Shown here: positions 33,064 through 44,345 of the stretch, piece after piece
Layout: each line of letters starts with the position of its first letter
Position numbering within the stretch: position 1 is the first letter of the stretch
Source of the DNA: Lasiosphaeris hirsuta
Lineage: Eukaryota > Ascomycota > Sordariomycetes > Sordariales > Lasiosphaeriaceae
Length of the DNA: 64,000 bases
Direction: 5' to 3'
Assembly (NCBI GenBank): GCA_030549175.1
Contig: JAUKUA010000001.1
Span: 310,001-374,000 of the forward strand
The notes under the pieces: generated by a model
Told to the model about the DNA's origin: nothing
The model's input: the letters and a program-made list of their open reading frames with translations, nothing else
Database searches by the model: none
Position numbers and translations under genes: made by a program

Positions 33064-33352
33064 TATAAGAGCGCGGAGAGGGGGGAGAGGATGACGGCGG
33101 CGGCGGCGACGATGACGATGACGATGACGGCTGGGACGCGGTGAGTTCTCTGAACTCCGGGAGCGGTGTCACCCCGGGTATTAAGCCATATCATATTCTA
33201 TCTTTTCGAGGCTTTAGTGGCGCGGTTAAGAGAAATGGAACCGTATAAAGGCAGAGGAAGGTCTCCCGCCGGCAAACAGCCCGTTCGGGCCCTACACATC
33301 TCTCCTTTTGTATGTGTTTCGCTGTTTTTGGCACTCTGGTGCAGGTTATACA
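33064..33352. other. GAT/GAC/GGC simple-sequence run and spacer
   Basis: 33085-33131 is a purine/pyrimidine-patterned run (gatgacggcggcggcggcga, then gatgac units). Nothing else recognised. Confidence 0.4.
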
Positions 33353-34604
33353 CTAATTCAATCCTACGCCCCGAGCAATATATGGACATATGGATACGTA
33401 TTCTTCATGACGCCGAGTGGCAGACATAATATGCCTATCCACCGAATTGCTGCGCGTAATCCGTAGTATTATATTACCTGACCGATTATTCCTATTACGG
33501 GCCTTCGGCGATTCCCAGCGGATGGGCCTCCTTTCCCCCGTCCTCGCGGTGCGAGCACAAAGGTACTTTTTGACTTTGAGCAACTCAATACCTACCGGGG
33601 GCAATCGCGCACTGACGGGAGAATGAGTTTCTGGGCACTGTAGAGCGTCGGATTCACACGAATAGACATGTTGCACCTCGTCATCTAGGCTCCGTTCAAG
33701 CCGCTAGAATGAATGGGTGGAAATCCTGTTTCTGGAGCATGAGTGACTTATCGTTGTACCGCTGGAGTAATGCGTGAGAGCAGGGGATTCCAAACCGGGC
33801 CGTAAAAGTCTTTGCGTAAATCTTCAGGGGTTTAGGGCGCGGCCTGGATCTAGTGGGCATAGCAGAGAGCATAATCCGGTGTTGTTTATCGACCATGTTG
33901 AGTGCTTTAAAGGAGACAATTATAGGGCGCCTCTGCCTAGCCAGGGCTGACCCACGAAGTCGTAGCGTATCCGATTTTATTGGTTCTTTATAGCCTGATT
34001 GATAGATCGCTCCATATCCCGTGCCATGCTAAAGGACTGCTTGACGACTTGAAGAGCGGAGTGATGGCCGGATACTAGATATGTCTACCGGCGATGTGGT
34101 TCTTTGGCCAAAGTTGAGCCGCTTGTTGATGTGGAAGATGTAGAGCTGCGGTTACGTATCTGGATAGATACGGGCTGCTGCGTTCCTCATAGCTTCGTTA
34201 AAGTCGGTAACCGTGATATGTTCGGCGGTAAACTGCATCTTGACTTGGAATAGCCTGCAATGTGGTTCTCATGTGTGCCATAGCCAGCCCTGGCTTCGAA
34301 GATCCAACGGCGAACTCCATCAACAAGCAACGCCTTGGCAGTGCCCCGCTATTGGCAGTCAGCCTTGGTAGTGGTGATAGAGCGCGAGAGCGCTTCTGAC
34401 GGCCGGATCTTTCCTTTGGCACACGCAAGATCTATCCGGGGTAGGCCCAAAGCCCTTGATATAGTTGTAAGAGCGGATCTTGTAGATCGCGAAGTGTGCG
34501 CGGGCGCAGTACTCCTGTAGATCGGCCATCAATCCGTCGAAGGTATCGTACTTCTTGGGCATCGCTTGGAGGGCTGGAATCGGTGGCATCGCTGAAATCG
34601 GCAT
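33353..34604 (-). pseudogene. MULE-type transposase relic with FAR1-like N-terminus
   Basis: On the minus strand from 34604: KYDTFDGLMADLQEYCARAH, FAIYKIRSYNYIKGFGPT, then on another frame KIRPSEARSRSTTTTKADC-like text, TAKALLVDGVRRWIFEAR and further broken pieces down to about 33350. F-D-x-L...Y...FAI...RS and the C/K-rich follow-up is the FAR1-type zinc-binding domain found at the start of Mutator-like (MULE) transposases. There are many stops and frame changes, no TIRs could be found, and the catalytic part is unreadable. Confidence 0.4.
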
Positions 34605-35267
34605 CGTCTTTAAAGTCGTCGCTCCGCGCGCGAGCGGCTCGTACCTGTGAAGCCGTCGTTATTGCCAGTTATTTCCATTGAGCGCGTGCAGTTGAATGAA
34701 GCTTACTGCGTGCGCAGATACTGCAATTTGACGGTGATGACAGTGTTGCAATCGATGCGTTATTGCGTTGTTGCGTGGAAGGATTTGGCGGGGTTAAAAG
34801 GTGGAAGATGGAAGTGTTGGCTTACAAGGCTGCAAGTGGTGGGCAACTAGCATGCGGGCCTTGCAGTGGTGTGGCTTTTGACATATTCCTAGATGTACCT
34901 TTCCTGCCGTTTTCAGGGGTATGCGGGGGGTTTTTTTTTTCAGGGTTATCTATGGGGACTACGGAAGAAGAGACCATCGCTACGGTACGAGGAGACACTC
35001 TCTACTTCTTCTCGACCATCTCACGATTCCTTCTCGGCCATATGCTGTGCCATCTCGGCTATCTCACTATCCTTCTCGGCCATACGCCGTGCCATTTCCT
35101 CGAAATGGGTTTCTTGTGCGTAGTCCTCCAGGCAAGCCTCTCCTCGATGTATATGTATCTTACGGGCCCTTAGGAATATATCCCGGAGCTGGTCGTATGT
35201 TACGATGATTTGGGATTGCCTAGCAATTTAATTTTTAGTCAAGTCAAAAGAACAGAGAGACGAGGCC
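34605..35267 (-). pseudogene. Repeat-rich debris with a coiled-coil fragment
   Basis: Most of this stretch shows no gene. At 35215-34960 the minus strand reads RDIFLRARKIHIHRGEAC, then HFEEMARRMAEKDSEIAEMA and QHMAEKES-stop, an internally repeated helix ending in a stop. It may be the C-terminal helix of the adjacent transposase relic or of another dead mobile-element protein. Confidence 0.3.
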
Positions 35268-36134
35268 CTAAACAAACCGTAGGATACCAGCATCACGCTC
35301 GTCAGCTGAATGACGGCAGTAGGATGGAGGGAGACGAGCAAGACCTGCCACGTCAGAACGGTAAAGATCAATATGGCCGGTAGGTTGCTCATCGACATCG
35401 TCGTTATAGAATGTCTCGGCATGCTGCACCTAGCAGTAGCTATCCGCCACGCTATCATCCGCGACTAACAAGCTGACCGTAACCATGTTTACCTCGGGGT
35501 ATTCAATGTTGAAGATGATACCCGCTCTGATCTTGCCGTTGGAAGATTTGATGTACTGGATCACCTTCGCCTGTACATTTTCCCAGGTTTGGCTAAACGA
35601 GACCTCGCAGGCCAGAGAAGGCAGAGAATCTGTCGCACGTCCAAACGCCCAGTCTACCTGTTTCCACAGCTTGCCCTTTAGGCCGAGTCGTCTTGTGCCA
35701 AATTTAACACTGGCCTTGAGCAGAAGGCGGATGGCAGCATCTTGAATGAAGGGGACCAAACAACCGATAGAAGATATGAAGAGGAGAGCCGAAAAACAGG
35801 CAAGTTGGCCCTGCAGTGTGGTTTCGGCCATGTCGAGATGTACTGTCTTGGATTGAAAATCGTACTCAAACCGTTGGGGTGCAATCGTGTCGAGCTGACG
35901 CAGGCGGGCGCTGAGACGGAATTCAAGGTCGTCCAGCTGCTCCTCCGGCTAACCGAACGTAACGAAACACTTGGCGTCGCGGTCGCGGGCGTCAACGACA
36001 CACTGGACGATCTGATCGAACGTGGGGTTTTGTAGCGAAATCTGCAACGTGTGGGTTAGCGTCCGAAACCCCAAGAGCCAAAAGGAAACCCGCACCCGCT
36101 CAATGTCATGATGCTCGATCTGCGATAGTGACAT
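35268..36134 (-). pseudogene. Unknown gene interrupted by two in-frame TAG codons
   Basis: One frame runs 289 codons from ATG 36134 to TAG 35268, broken only by TAG at 35949-35951 (between VTFG and PEEQLDDLEF) and TAG at 35430-35432 (between SVADSYC and VQHAETFYNDD). Both could come from CAG by a single C-to-T change and the reading is coherent on both sides, so the gene is recently dead or needs read-through. The middle has one hydrophobic segment (LACFSALLFISSIGCLVPFI) and a basic region. The C-terminal third is acidic. I do not recognise the family. Confidence 0.55.
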
Positions 36135-36617
36135 TGTGCTGGGGGACGAGGAACTGTTCCGTTGGGGACGAGGAAGGGAGTGGATGGGAGAACGAGTTCT
36201 TTACCTACGAAGCGGGATCTTTGCGAGTGGGTTCAGGCCACCATCACGTGAATGGCTCAAGACTGGCTGTCACGTGGCTGTTGTGAGAGACAGAGTATTG
36301 ACCTGCTGTGAAAGGGAAAGCACATGAAAGGGAAAGCGCGAGAATAGAAAAAGTGCCGTAAATCACCTGACCCATCTGAGGGCCAATATGGTTAGAGGCT
36401 GGGATGAAATACCACAGTAATTTATCGGAATAAACATATCACTCCCTGGTCACACGCACAACATCACGGGTCATGTACACAGCATCATGGGTCATTGCCG
36501 TATCATATCAAGAGTTCATTATTTTTAAACGCGAGCGAGGTTCATCCAATCTCCGTGTTTGCCTTCTCGTCCACCTCCACCGTCGGCGCCACACGCCACG
36601 ACGCCGGAAGCCGCTTC
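36135..36617. promoter_or_regulatory. Divergent spacer between two broken genes
   Basis: 480 bp between head-to-head starts at 36134 (minus) and 36618 (plus). Two CACGTG-like sites (36244, 36271: tcacgtga, tcacgtgg) are bHLH-type E-boxes by sequence. Role unproven. Confidence 0.3.
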
Positions 36618-37490
36618 ATGGCATCGTACGCCAAAAGGTGGGTGCCCTCGGTGAGCCGCAGGGAGGTCGACGCCGCCATCCCGCTGTTCCACGACATGTT
36701 CAAGGACGCCAGGCATTCGCTCACCGAGTCAAAGGCCGTGTACGGCGTGTCAGTGGCCAGCCTCGGCGTTGACAACAGTATCATCACCCTAAGCGGGGAC
36801 CTCGGTGTGGAAGCGGGTCTTCTCGGCCGGAATGAGAAGCTCAGGAAACACATATTTGAGGAGTGGCAGAGCAGCCCCATGGATGATTTCAACGCCCTGT
36901 GGAAGATGGAGACGCGGCTGCAACAGTGGCACGAGGATGTGTTACCACCCCCTGATTCCGACAGCCCAAGGTGTCTCCTCTTCGGCTGGTTCTTCCGTGT
37001 TCCGGATACGAACGCGCCGGAAGCTGCCCAGGACACACTTTAGCACATCTACCCATCCTTGTCAGCTACGGCGGCGGCGATAACGATGGACTCCGCCCTC
37101 TGCTCAAAACCGCTGTGCTTAACAGAACCGAGCTTGCCAAGATCCCCCATGGTCTTTTTCCCGCGACGATTCCGTGCTACCACCATCCTCGGCTCAGGAT
37201 AACGGCGACAGCAATTTGGACACCAACGTAAGCCCGACCATCTCAGCGACGCCGCGGGCGCCGTCAAAGACTTGGCGTGTTCCTTCACCATCTTTACCTC
37301 CTTGATGGACCAGGTCCACATCATGTCAACTCTAGACAAAAAGACCATCAAAGCCGAGATTGCCGAGCTGAACGAGGTTTCGTCTCGAATCGACAGATTT
37401 GCCGACTTGGTGAGGAAGGAGCACAACCCCAGGCTCGGCTGGCTGCGCGAGGTGGGCGCCCCCCCAACCCAATTTGTTATGTACTTCTAG
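36618..37490 (+). pseudogene. Conserved fungal gene of unknown function with two compensating frameshifts
   Basis: From ATG 36618 the frame gives a coherent alpha-helical protein (AIPLFHDMFKDARHSL, EEWQSSPMDDFNALWKMETR, CLLFGWFFRVPDTNAPEAAQ) and would stop at 37041. The adjacent frame continues the same protein (LAHLPILVSYGGGDNDGLRP ... HHPRLRITA) to about 37229, and the first frame resumes (DAAGAVKDLACSFTIFTSLM ... GWLREVGAPPTQFVMYF) to TAG 37488-37490. No introns fit either junction. About 290 residues in total. I recall no named domain. The net frame is conserved, so it either is a pseudogene or contains an out-of-frame middle of 60 residues. Confidence 0.55.
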
Positions 37491-38342
37491 TCATTTAGTC
37501 ATCCAGTCACTTGTTATCATTTGTTATCATTTGTTATTTATGTAACTAGTCAGTCATTTTTTAGGCCCGCTTATTGTCATCTAGGAAAAGCAGTACAAGG
37601 TCGGGAGGAGGTCATGATCTCACCATGTTTGGCTTTAGGAGAGTGGTACCACAGTACCCAATATTCAGAGCAGCATGAAAACATCAACACCAAGCATCAT
37701 TTCAAGTCTCCAATGACCATAATTTCTCTACTATTGTTTCCCCCACACCATCTACTCAGGTTTAACAACCCAGATTCAAAAGGCTGAAAGCTTCCCCAAA
37801 CGCATCCGGCGCCTCGGACATTGTTGGTGGCGCCACAATGGACTCTGACTCTTAATCCCAAGTCTCGGCTTATTCAAGCGCTCCAAGGTATCCTTGGGGA
37901 GTGTTCCCTCGGCTCCCATCCGAGACAACTTGGCCCCGCTTCTGGCGACGTTGGTCGTTGAAAGAATCCAACAAACTCTGGAGGTGGCCTTCCAGTTACA
38001 CCCACGGGGAGCCTCCCCATCTTCTTCTTCAAGTTGCCATTGGAATCTCTTGTTTGATGGCGCGTGGGGGTCTTTTGGGGGGGGTTGCTGAGGGGGTTAT
38101 TGCTGAGGGGGAAGGAGGGGGGGGTTGCGTCCGGTGTCTCTGGCTGATGACGGCATCATCCGCTTCATTCATCTCCTCTCCCGTCATCATAGTGGCCTTC
38201 AGGGCGTCAGGGCGTCTCCCTGGTTCTGCCGACTCGGGCCGGCATCAGGTCTAGTATCGCTGGAGGAGTAATCACCAGTGGTGTCGTCATTGTCGTCGTC
38301 GTAGTCTGCTATGTACTTCTATCAGGCCAGTCTCCTCGATGC
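37491..38342. other. Intergenic region
   Basis: No gene supported. ttgttatcattt units are duplicated at 37510-37540, and G-runs lie at 38070-38120. Confidence 0.35.
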
Positions 38343-39746
38343 TCAACGCCATGGAAAAGGAGATTTCACACCCCCACCCCACGATTTGCCAGCCTTTGCC
38401 TGCTCCGGCTCGACAAACCCTTGCTGTCCTTGCATCTGACCATACATTGCGGGAAACCATTGACCATACATGCCCATATTGGGAAAAAATCCTTGGCCTG
38501 ACATGCCAGGATACCCCTGAATAGGAAAACTCAGCTGCCTTTGATCGATACGCTTTGGTTCCGGAGCAGGGGGCACCTCCTGTTGGCTCTGATGCCAGTC
38601 TGATGCGTCGGTCTGGCTCTGGCTCTGGCCCGGCATGCCCATATTCATCATATATGGCGGCATACCCATATGCATTCCTTGCATGTAGGGCGGCATGCCC
38701 CCCATCTGCATGGGATTCGGCATACCCATTGGGATTTGGCCCGGCATGCCTATGGGGGCCTGGTTCGGCCCGCCGAGCGAAGCCTCCTTGATGCGCCGGT
38801 ACGTGTTCTGAAAGCCTGCGTCATCGGCATCCTTGAAGCGGCACATGTTCATGTGATCCGAGTTGATTGGCAGTGCGTTCTCATGATCGAGGCGCATGGT
38901 TGCGTCCATCTGCTCAACGATTGGCTTGTTCGTCCCGGGGAACACGTGGGTCTCGTAGAAGTTGATGAGTGCGTATTTCCGCGAGAGGAAAATGAAGTCT
39001 TCGGAAATGTCGCTGATATCTTTGGAGTTGCGCATCAAGGCATCGACGAGCGGCGACATCTCGCCCCGGCCCCCAATCGGGACCAAGGGGGCAAAGGCCT
39101 TTGCGACGGCTTGCCAGCGCTCCTTGTCGGAGCCTGTATGGGGTGTGCCGTAGAATATCTATGTTGTTATCAGCTTGGGCCTCCACCGAACAAACAAACA
39201 TGGGCGGGTAAAGGGGGTAGGCACTTACAAGACCCCGAGTGGCGGCTGCCAGCGGGGAGAAGCGATGCTCATTGTTGGCAAAGCGCAGTGCCTGCTTCAC
39301 AATAAGCCCACCAAGACTGTGAGCTAGAAATACGATTGGTCGGTTTCGGTCCTCGATATCCTCACGCTTGTCGAACAGGGCCGAAAGCAAGGAGCGGCTA
39401 TTCATTCGAATGCCTGCAACCGAGGTATTTTTGTAGATGTCTGCACTGTAGCCAAAGGACAGCACCCGAGTGAGGGGCTGTTGCTTCGGCAGTAAGTCCT
39501 TGGGCCAGCACACCTTCGACTTCTTGTGCGTCCAAGTTTCAATTCGGGATCCATTGAGACCGTGGATCAACACAAGGCTAAGAGTTGTCACTAAGGTGGT
39601 CTCGAGCAGGTCGAAAGAGAGGGAACAATGCGATGATACTGCCACCCTGGTGGGGGTCGATGCAGATGGCCAAAAAAAAAAAAAAAAACTTACTCGAGAG
39701 TTGCCTGGCCCTTGCCTGCCTTGTTGGGATCGTAGATGATTTCCAT
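38343..39746 (-). CDS. SesB-like esterase with Met/Gly/Pro-rich low-complexity tail
   Basis: Three exons: 39746-39694, 39577-39229, 39158-38343, giving 405 residues; GTAAGT donors and CTTAG/CATAG acceptors, phases match. Residues 18-260 are an alpha/beta hydrolase: LVLIHGLNG, nucleophile elbow AHSLGGLIVKQ (Ser about 105), IFYGTPHTGSD, and ALPINSDHMNMCRF with the likely catalytic His. The same domain forms the N-terminus of the NLR-like gene at 25 kb. From about residue 263 to the end the protein is unusual: nearly uncharged, made of GMP/GMPP/MNMGMPG phrases with many Met, Gly, Pro, Gln and Tyr, then QSQSQTD, and GYPGMSGQGFFPNMGMYGQ. Stand-alone SesB proteins are linked to NLR or amyloid signalling in fungi. 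A 17-A run sits in intron 1. It is head to head with the next esterase gene. Confidence 0.85.
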
Positions 39747-40640
39747 GGTCACTTGGCCACACAAGCCAATGGCGCGAGGGGATGTTGATGAGTAGATGCG
39801 GGACGGGATGGGGAAGATGGGGTAGGAGCCACAGAGCTAATGCGCAGCGGTTTTTGGAAAGACATGCAGGAGTTTGTAAGCTGAATCAGGAAATGCCTGC
39901 CTAGGCTGAGACGGCCATCTATCACCTCTTATGTGTACTTCTATTTGCGTTTTTGCAATCCTCAAACAAATCAACAATACTCAACACATTGGTGTCAACC
40001 GCATCGAGGCCACCTGACATACAACAATCCAATGGATGCGAATTGCAGATGACTCACTGATAGCGCAAAGGTCTATCATCGGGCAGCAGTTCCCAAGCCT
40101 TCTCGGAGGATTTTTTTTTGAGGGGGGAGAGGGGAGGGGAGAATCTCAGAGCCTCCTCGGGCACTCGGTTTCCTCACTCTCAGCCCTGAGTGTCGTGGCA
40201 GAACATAATCTTTGCGCAACCTTATCTGCTTAGCGGGACAACATGCTCTGCAGCGATCATCATCGCCGTGCAGCAGTCTGCCTGGCCACATGATGTCCTT
40301 CAGCCGCATCGAGTCCAGCAAGCGGGTTCAGAAATCAGCATTGCTGCCCAACTACCCGCAGCCCCAGCCCACAGCCATAGGTCCAGCCAACTAAACACCA
40401 GACGGCGTACCCCACAGCCCCGGATTTCCGGATTGCAGAAATTGTCTTGTACCGGTACTTGTGTTGATGATAAAAGAGGACAGCCAATGGGCTGAAATTA
40501 CGCCGCGGGTGAAATTCAGCGTGCCAGTTGCACGTTCTGCAACACTTCCCCCCCTTTGACACTCGTCCATCTCCAGCTCAAATGTCTTTTGGTCAATGCC
40601 GAGAGCCTTCTCCGATAACAGAACTCTCGCTGATTTGATA
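39747..40640. promoter_or_regulatory. Divergent promoter region between two SesB-like genes
   Basis: 894 bp between the two start codons, with no gene in between. Contains a T-run then G-rich block at 40110-40140 and no clear TATA box. Co-expression of the two esterases is plausible from layout but unproven. Confidence 0.5.
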
Positions 40641-41876
40641 ATGCTATTCGGAAGACGCCGGGATTACAACAAAGGAAACTTGGGGCTTTTCACCCTACCC
40701 ATGCCCGAACCCGAATGGGAGACAAAATATGGAAAACCAACAGTGGAGTAAGGCCGCAGCCGCCATACCCGCCCACCCGTTACCCTACTGTCTGCCCTTG
40801 ACGCTAATTCTGAGGTTTGGATTATAGCATCGTTGCAGTCCATGGGTTGAATGGCGACTGCTTCCGAAGTTGGACTCATCAAGATGAGTCGCAAGCCGGA
40901 GTCAAGACTACGTGGCTCAATGAACTGCTGCCATACCAACTGCCCAACGCTAGGGTCATGACCTTTGGGTACAGCGCGAACGTGCTGGGCAACACTTCCA
41001 TTACTGGAATCAGGGAGAACGCGCGGATATTACTGAATTGCTTGCGGGATAAGCGCGAGGATGACGGCGAGAAGAAGCACCCAATCGTCTTTCTCGGGCA
41101 TAGTTTAGGTGGAATCATCATCAAGCAGGTCCGTCTTCCCCCAGACCACCCTCTCTCCTACCCCCCCCTCCCCCCCCTCCCCCCTTAGTAAGACCTCTAT
41201 CGCCACCCGCGACTCGGCCCAACATCAGTTGTCTGACTCTCCGAGGACTGCGATAGGCCTTGAGATTTGCGAACAATGAGCCCAGATACAGCGACATTGC
41301 CGAGTCCACCAGGGGAATCGTCTTCTTCGGGACGCCGCATCGTGGCTCAGATGCCGCAACCTGGGGAAACCTGGTTGCCGGCATAATGGCAACTGCCTTT
41401 GGCACAAGGATCAAAACCTCGTTTCTCAAAGCCCTGAAGCCAAACTCGCGGGACCTAATGGATCTTTCAGAAGACTTCCGGTCCATCGCGACGAGGTACT
41501 CCATCGCTAGCTTCGTTGAGGAGGACAAGCACAGCAAGTTGGGCCGAGTGGTAAGTTGACGGGCTCCCCTGCCGGCTCTTGTTTTGCGATATGGCTGTGG
41601 CAGCGACTGATGGTAGCCCCTATCAAGATCGTCGAGAGACATTCCGCAGTCATGGAGGTGCCGCACGAGGAGGTCGCATCGCTGCCCGGCGACCACTCCA
41701 ACATTTGTAAGTTTGGTAGGAATGATGCACATCGGTTTGATGCAGTCTGGAGGTGCATCAGACGCATTGCTCAGGGGGCACATACCGCTGCTCCTCCGCC
41801 GGGTACCGTGGAGATACGAGAGATTCGCATCATAGCGACACAGGACAGCAGACGGCCAGGAAAGGAAATATCCTAG
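40641..41876 (+). CDS. Stand-alone SesB-like esterase
   Basis: Four exons: 40641-40747, 40828-41128, 41257-41550, 41628-41876, giving 316 residues; all phases match. Intron 2 (128 nt) contains long C-runs. The fold is an alpha/beta hydrolase: DIVAVHGLNGDCFRSW, nucleophile elbow GHSLGGIIIKQ (Ser about 128), ALRFANNEPRYSDIAESTRG, IVFFGTPHRGSD and LPGDHSNICKF with the likely catalytic His. The N-terminal 35 residues (LPMPEPEWETKYGKPTV at the end) are not part of the fold and do not resemble a known amyloid motif. The third intron ends with an AAG acceptor, which is less common but keeps the frame. It is the closest relative of the neighbouring SesB-like gene (QALRFANNE shared). Likely a cytosolic lipase/esterase acting in incompatibility or NLR signalling. 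Confidence 0.85.
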
Positions 41877-42026
41877 AGAATGCAATTCAGAGGACCAATA
41901 ATACTTCATATTAACCCTGTCTGCCTAGTCCATCCTCTGCCCGTGTTGTGTGGTGATGTTATCCTGTCCTCCAGCCCACCCATTCGCGAACACCAGAATT
42001 CTTTGCATCCCCGTCCATCGACTGCT

Positions 42027-42551
42027 TCACAAAACGGCCAAAACACCGGCGGCGATCGCCGCTCTAACGACCGGTATCCCCGTCGCCCTCGACCCCTGGT
42101 TGAAGCTCGTGATGTCCACCAATAGCTCGGTACATATCGTCGACCGCGTCAGCGGGACCGCAATCTCGGGGACGTCGCGGCAGGCCTCCCAGAGCGCGTG
42201 AAGCTCCTTCATGTGGCCGTGCACCCACTGCGACATCTCCTGCTGGTACTTCTTGATGTCCTCCTTGTCCGCGCCCAGGTAGCCCGACAGCTTGGAGATG
42301 TGGCAAGCGTCGGCGTGTTTCTCGTAGCCCTTGTCCATGAGGTTCTTGAGCGACGGGGGGAACTTGGGGCCTGGCGTCAGGGCTGGGGCGATCTCGGCCG
42401 CGACGCGGGCGCAGTCTTTGCGGGTGCGGGCAACGATGGTTGGGTTGTCGATTGCGTCTGTCATTGATACGAAGTTGGCTTGGTGCTGGCGGGCCGAGAT
42501 CAAGGTGATGGGAATGTTAAGGAGGGTTAGGAAGACGGTCGCGAGGTGCAT
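42027..42551 (-). CDS. Small secreted, probably GPI-anchored protein (HsbA-like helical fold)
   Basis: 174 residues, intronless, ATG 42551. It begins with a signal peptide (MHLATVFLTLLNIPITLISA) and ends with a hydrophobic tail (GIPVVRAAIAAGVLAVL) preceded by small residues (NQGSRATG), which together fit a GPI-anchored cell-surface protein. The middle is helical with four cysteines (two in DCARVAAEIAP and HADACHISK, two more in WEACRDV and STICTELL) and an internal hydrophobic repeat pattern, as in HsbA / cell-wall galactomannoprotein-like proteins. The family call is weak; secretion is well supported. Confidence 0.65.
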   Translation of the reverse strand: MHLATVFLTLLNIPITLISARQHQANFVSMTDAIDNPTIVARTRKDCARVAAEIAPALTPGPKFPPSLKNLMDKGYEKHADACHISKLSGYLGADKEDIKKYQQEMSQWVHGHMKELHALWEACRDVPEIAVPLTRSTICTELLVDITSFNQGSRATGIPVVRAAIAAGVLAVL

Positions 42552-44345
42552 CTTTGTAGCAGTGACGACCTGGCTCGTGGACAGCGTGGGCTCGGAGTCG
42601 ACGACGAGACAAGATAAGGTGAAATTCGGACGTAGCAATGCAGTTCAGAGTACCTGACAAGGAGATGGATTGTTGATGTTTGAGTGTGAAAGAGAGCCAG
42701 CGTGGCAAAAACCCGGGTTCCCCCTCGCTCTGGGTGGTTCCTTCCCTGTTGAACCCGGATTGCGACCGACATCTGCTTCCTTCCTCCTACCATACAAAAT
42801 TTCCTGCCAGCGTGGAAAGCAAAAGCAGGCTTCCTGAGGCTCCCGAAAGACCTTCCCTACCCCTGCAAGACAGAGCTGCCGCGGCTGTCATCTCGATCAT
42901 GTCAATGAAGCATCTACTGCATATGGCACGATCTCGCCGTTCGCGGCACAGCTGGCCCCCACCGGCCCGGCAGTCTCCAGTCTGAGCGAGATGCGAGGGC
43001 AAGGGCAGAGGCACGTCGTTGCTGTAACGAAACCCAGGCTCGGTTTCCTCACCAGCTTGCTTTCTTGACAGTTTCTTGCTGCCGACTTCTTGTCTACCAC
43101 GTTTTCAGATCAGCATTGAGAAATCGCAAAACAACTCTACAATAGTCATCGAGCACATACGCATGTATCGCTAGAATTGGGTGTACCCTTTATAGTACTG
43201 GTGCAATGTGCTGTCGAGCTCAAGGAACTCTTTGCCCAAGAGCCGGAGACCACCCCACGCCGAGAATCTTATGAAGAAGACGCCACGAAAGCGACGAAGC
43301 TCGCTGATATTGAACTCGACGAGTCCACTCTTTGCAGTATAAGTATAATGGTGGGTATCCCGATAGGGCATCGAAGGATTCCGGGGGGGAGGGGGGGGGG
43401 GGGGGGGGCAAGAATTGGTAGGTTGCTCGATAGACTTTTCTCATCTTCTCCTCCATATCGCTTTGGCTGATAGACGTCGGCTGGTAGAAAGGAATCTTGA
43501 CCCACACGTGTGGCTGGGATGAAAGCTCGGCCCCATGGCTCGATGGATGTCGCCCGAGAAGATGCCGCAGGTAATGGTAGCGCCGGTATCGCCAGCCGTA
43601 AGATCTCTCCCAATGTCAGGAAAAGCTACCGGGTACTCCGATCAGTCTCAATCATTATCAAGTGTCTCGGCCGACGCAGTTCAACGTACAGAAGCCCAGC
43701 AAAAGTTCTTCCAGATAGACTCTGCAAAATAGCTGGCGCGGAACCTTGGGCTTTTCACAGCCTAAGCACCGATTTGCATCAGCTTTCCTCCATATCTTTC
43801 TAGTGATCCGGCCTTGTGTTCGAACTTCGCTCTTGGAGGTCCTCAAGCTCTGCAAATCACCGTGTGAGATCTGCGTCTCGCTGTTTTTTTTTTTTTTTTT
43901 TTTTTTTTTTTTCACGGAACAAAGCACCCAATGGGAAACAGTCAGGGGTTGTTGATTAATCCCACCACCGCTGCCCACTTCTGATGCCCGCCAGCGCCAC
44001 GAGCCCGCTTGGGGTTTCGGAAAGAGTTTGCTCCACCTCTATGGAGAATATTCGGGCGACTTGGCGAGGTGGTTGACACGGTGGCTGCGGCATGAAGGAA
44101 GTCGTATTCGATGCGGGACGACCCCCAGTATTTTGAGGAGTTGGAAAGTCGAACGCCCACTCCGACTCACCAACGGCCTCCCATATGCCCGAATACGCCC
44201 CCTCGCCGGTGTCACAAGAGAGACCTTCATCTAAGAGACATTTGTTGCTATATTAGCTCCCGCAGGTTTTCGAACATCCCAAACTCGGGAATTACCGTTT
44301 TCTGGCAGTGCTCTAGGGCCGTCGAGCAGCAACAACAGCAAGGGC
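42552..44345. other. Intergenic region with extreme homopolymer runs
   Basis: About 1.8 kb with no supportable gene. It has a G-run (43383-43389, then 43391-43408, 18 G) and a T-run of 29 (43884-43912). Frames that cross it are accidental. Confidence 0.5.

Noticed and set aside
36240..36280. E-box (CACGTG) sites as functional operators
   Set aside because: Six-base words are too common to claim function; noted only in the spacer entry.
40641..40747. N-terminal 35 residues of the stand-alone esterase as an amyloid (HET-s/sigma-type) motif
   Set aside because: It lacks the Gly-Asn-Gln pattern of known fungal amyloid signalling motifs.
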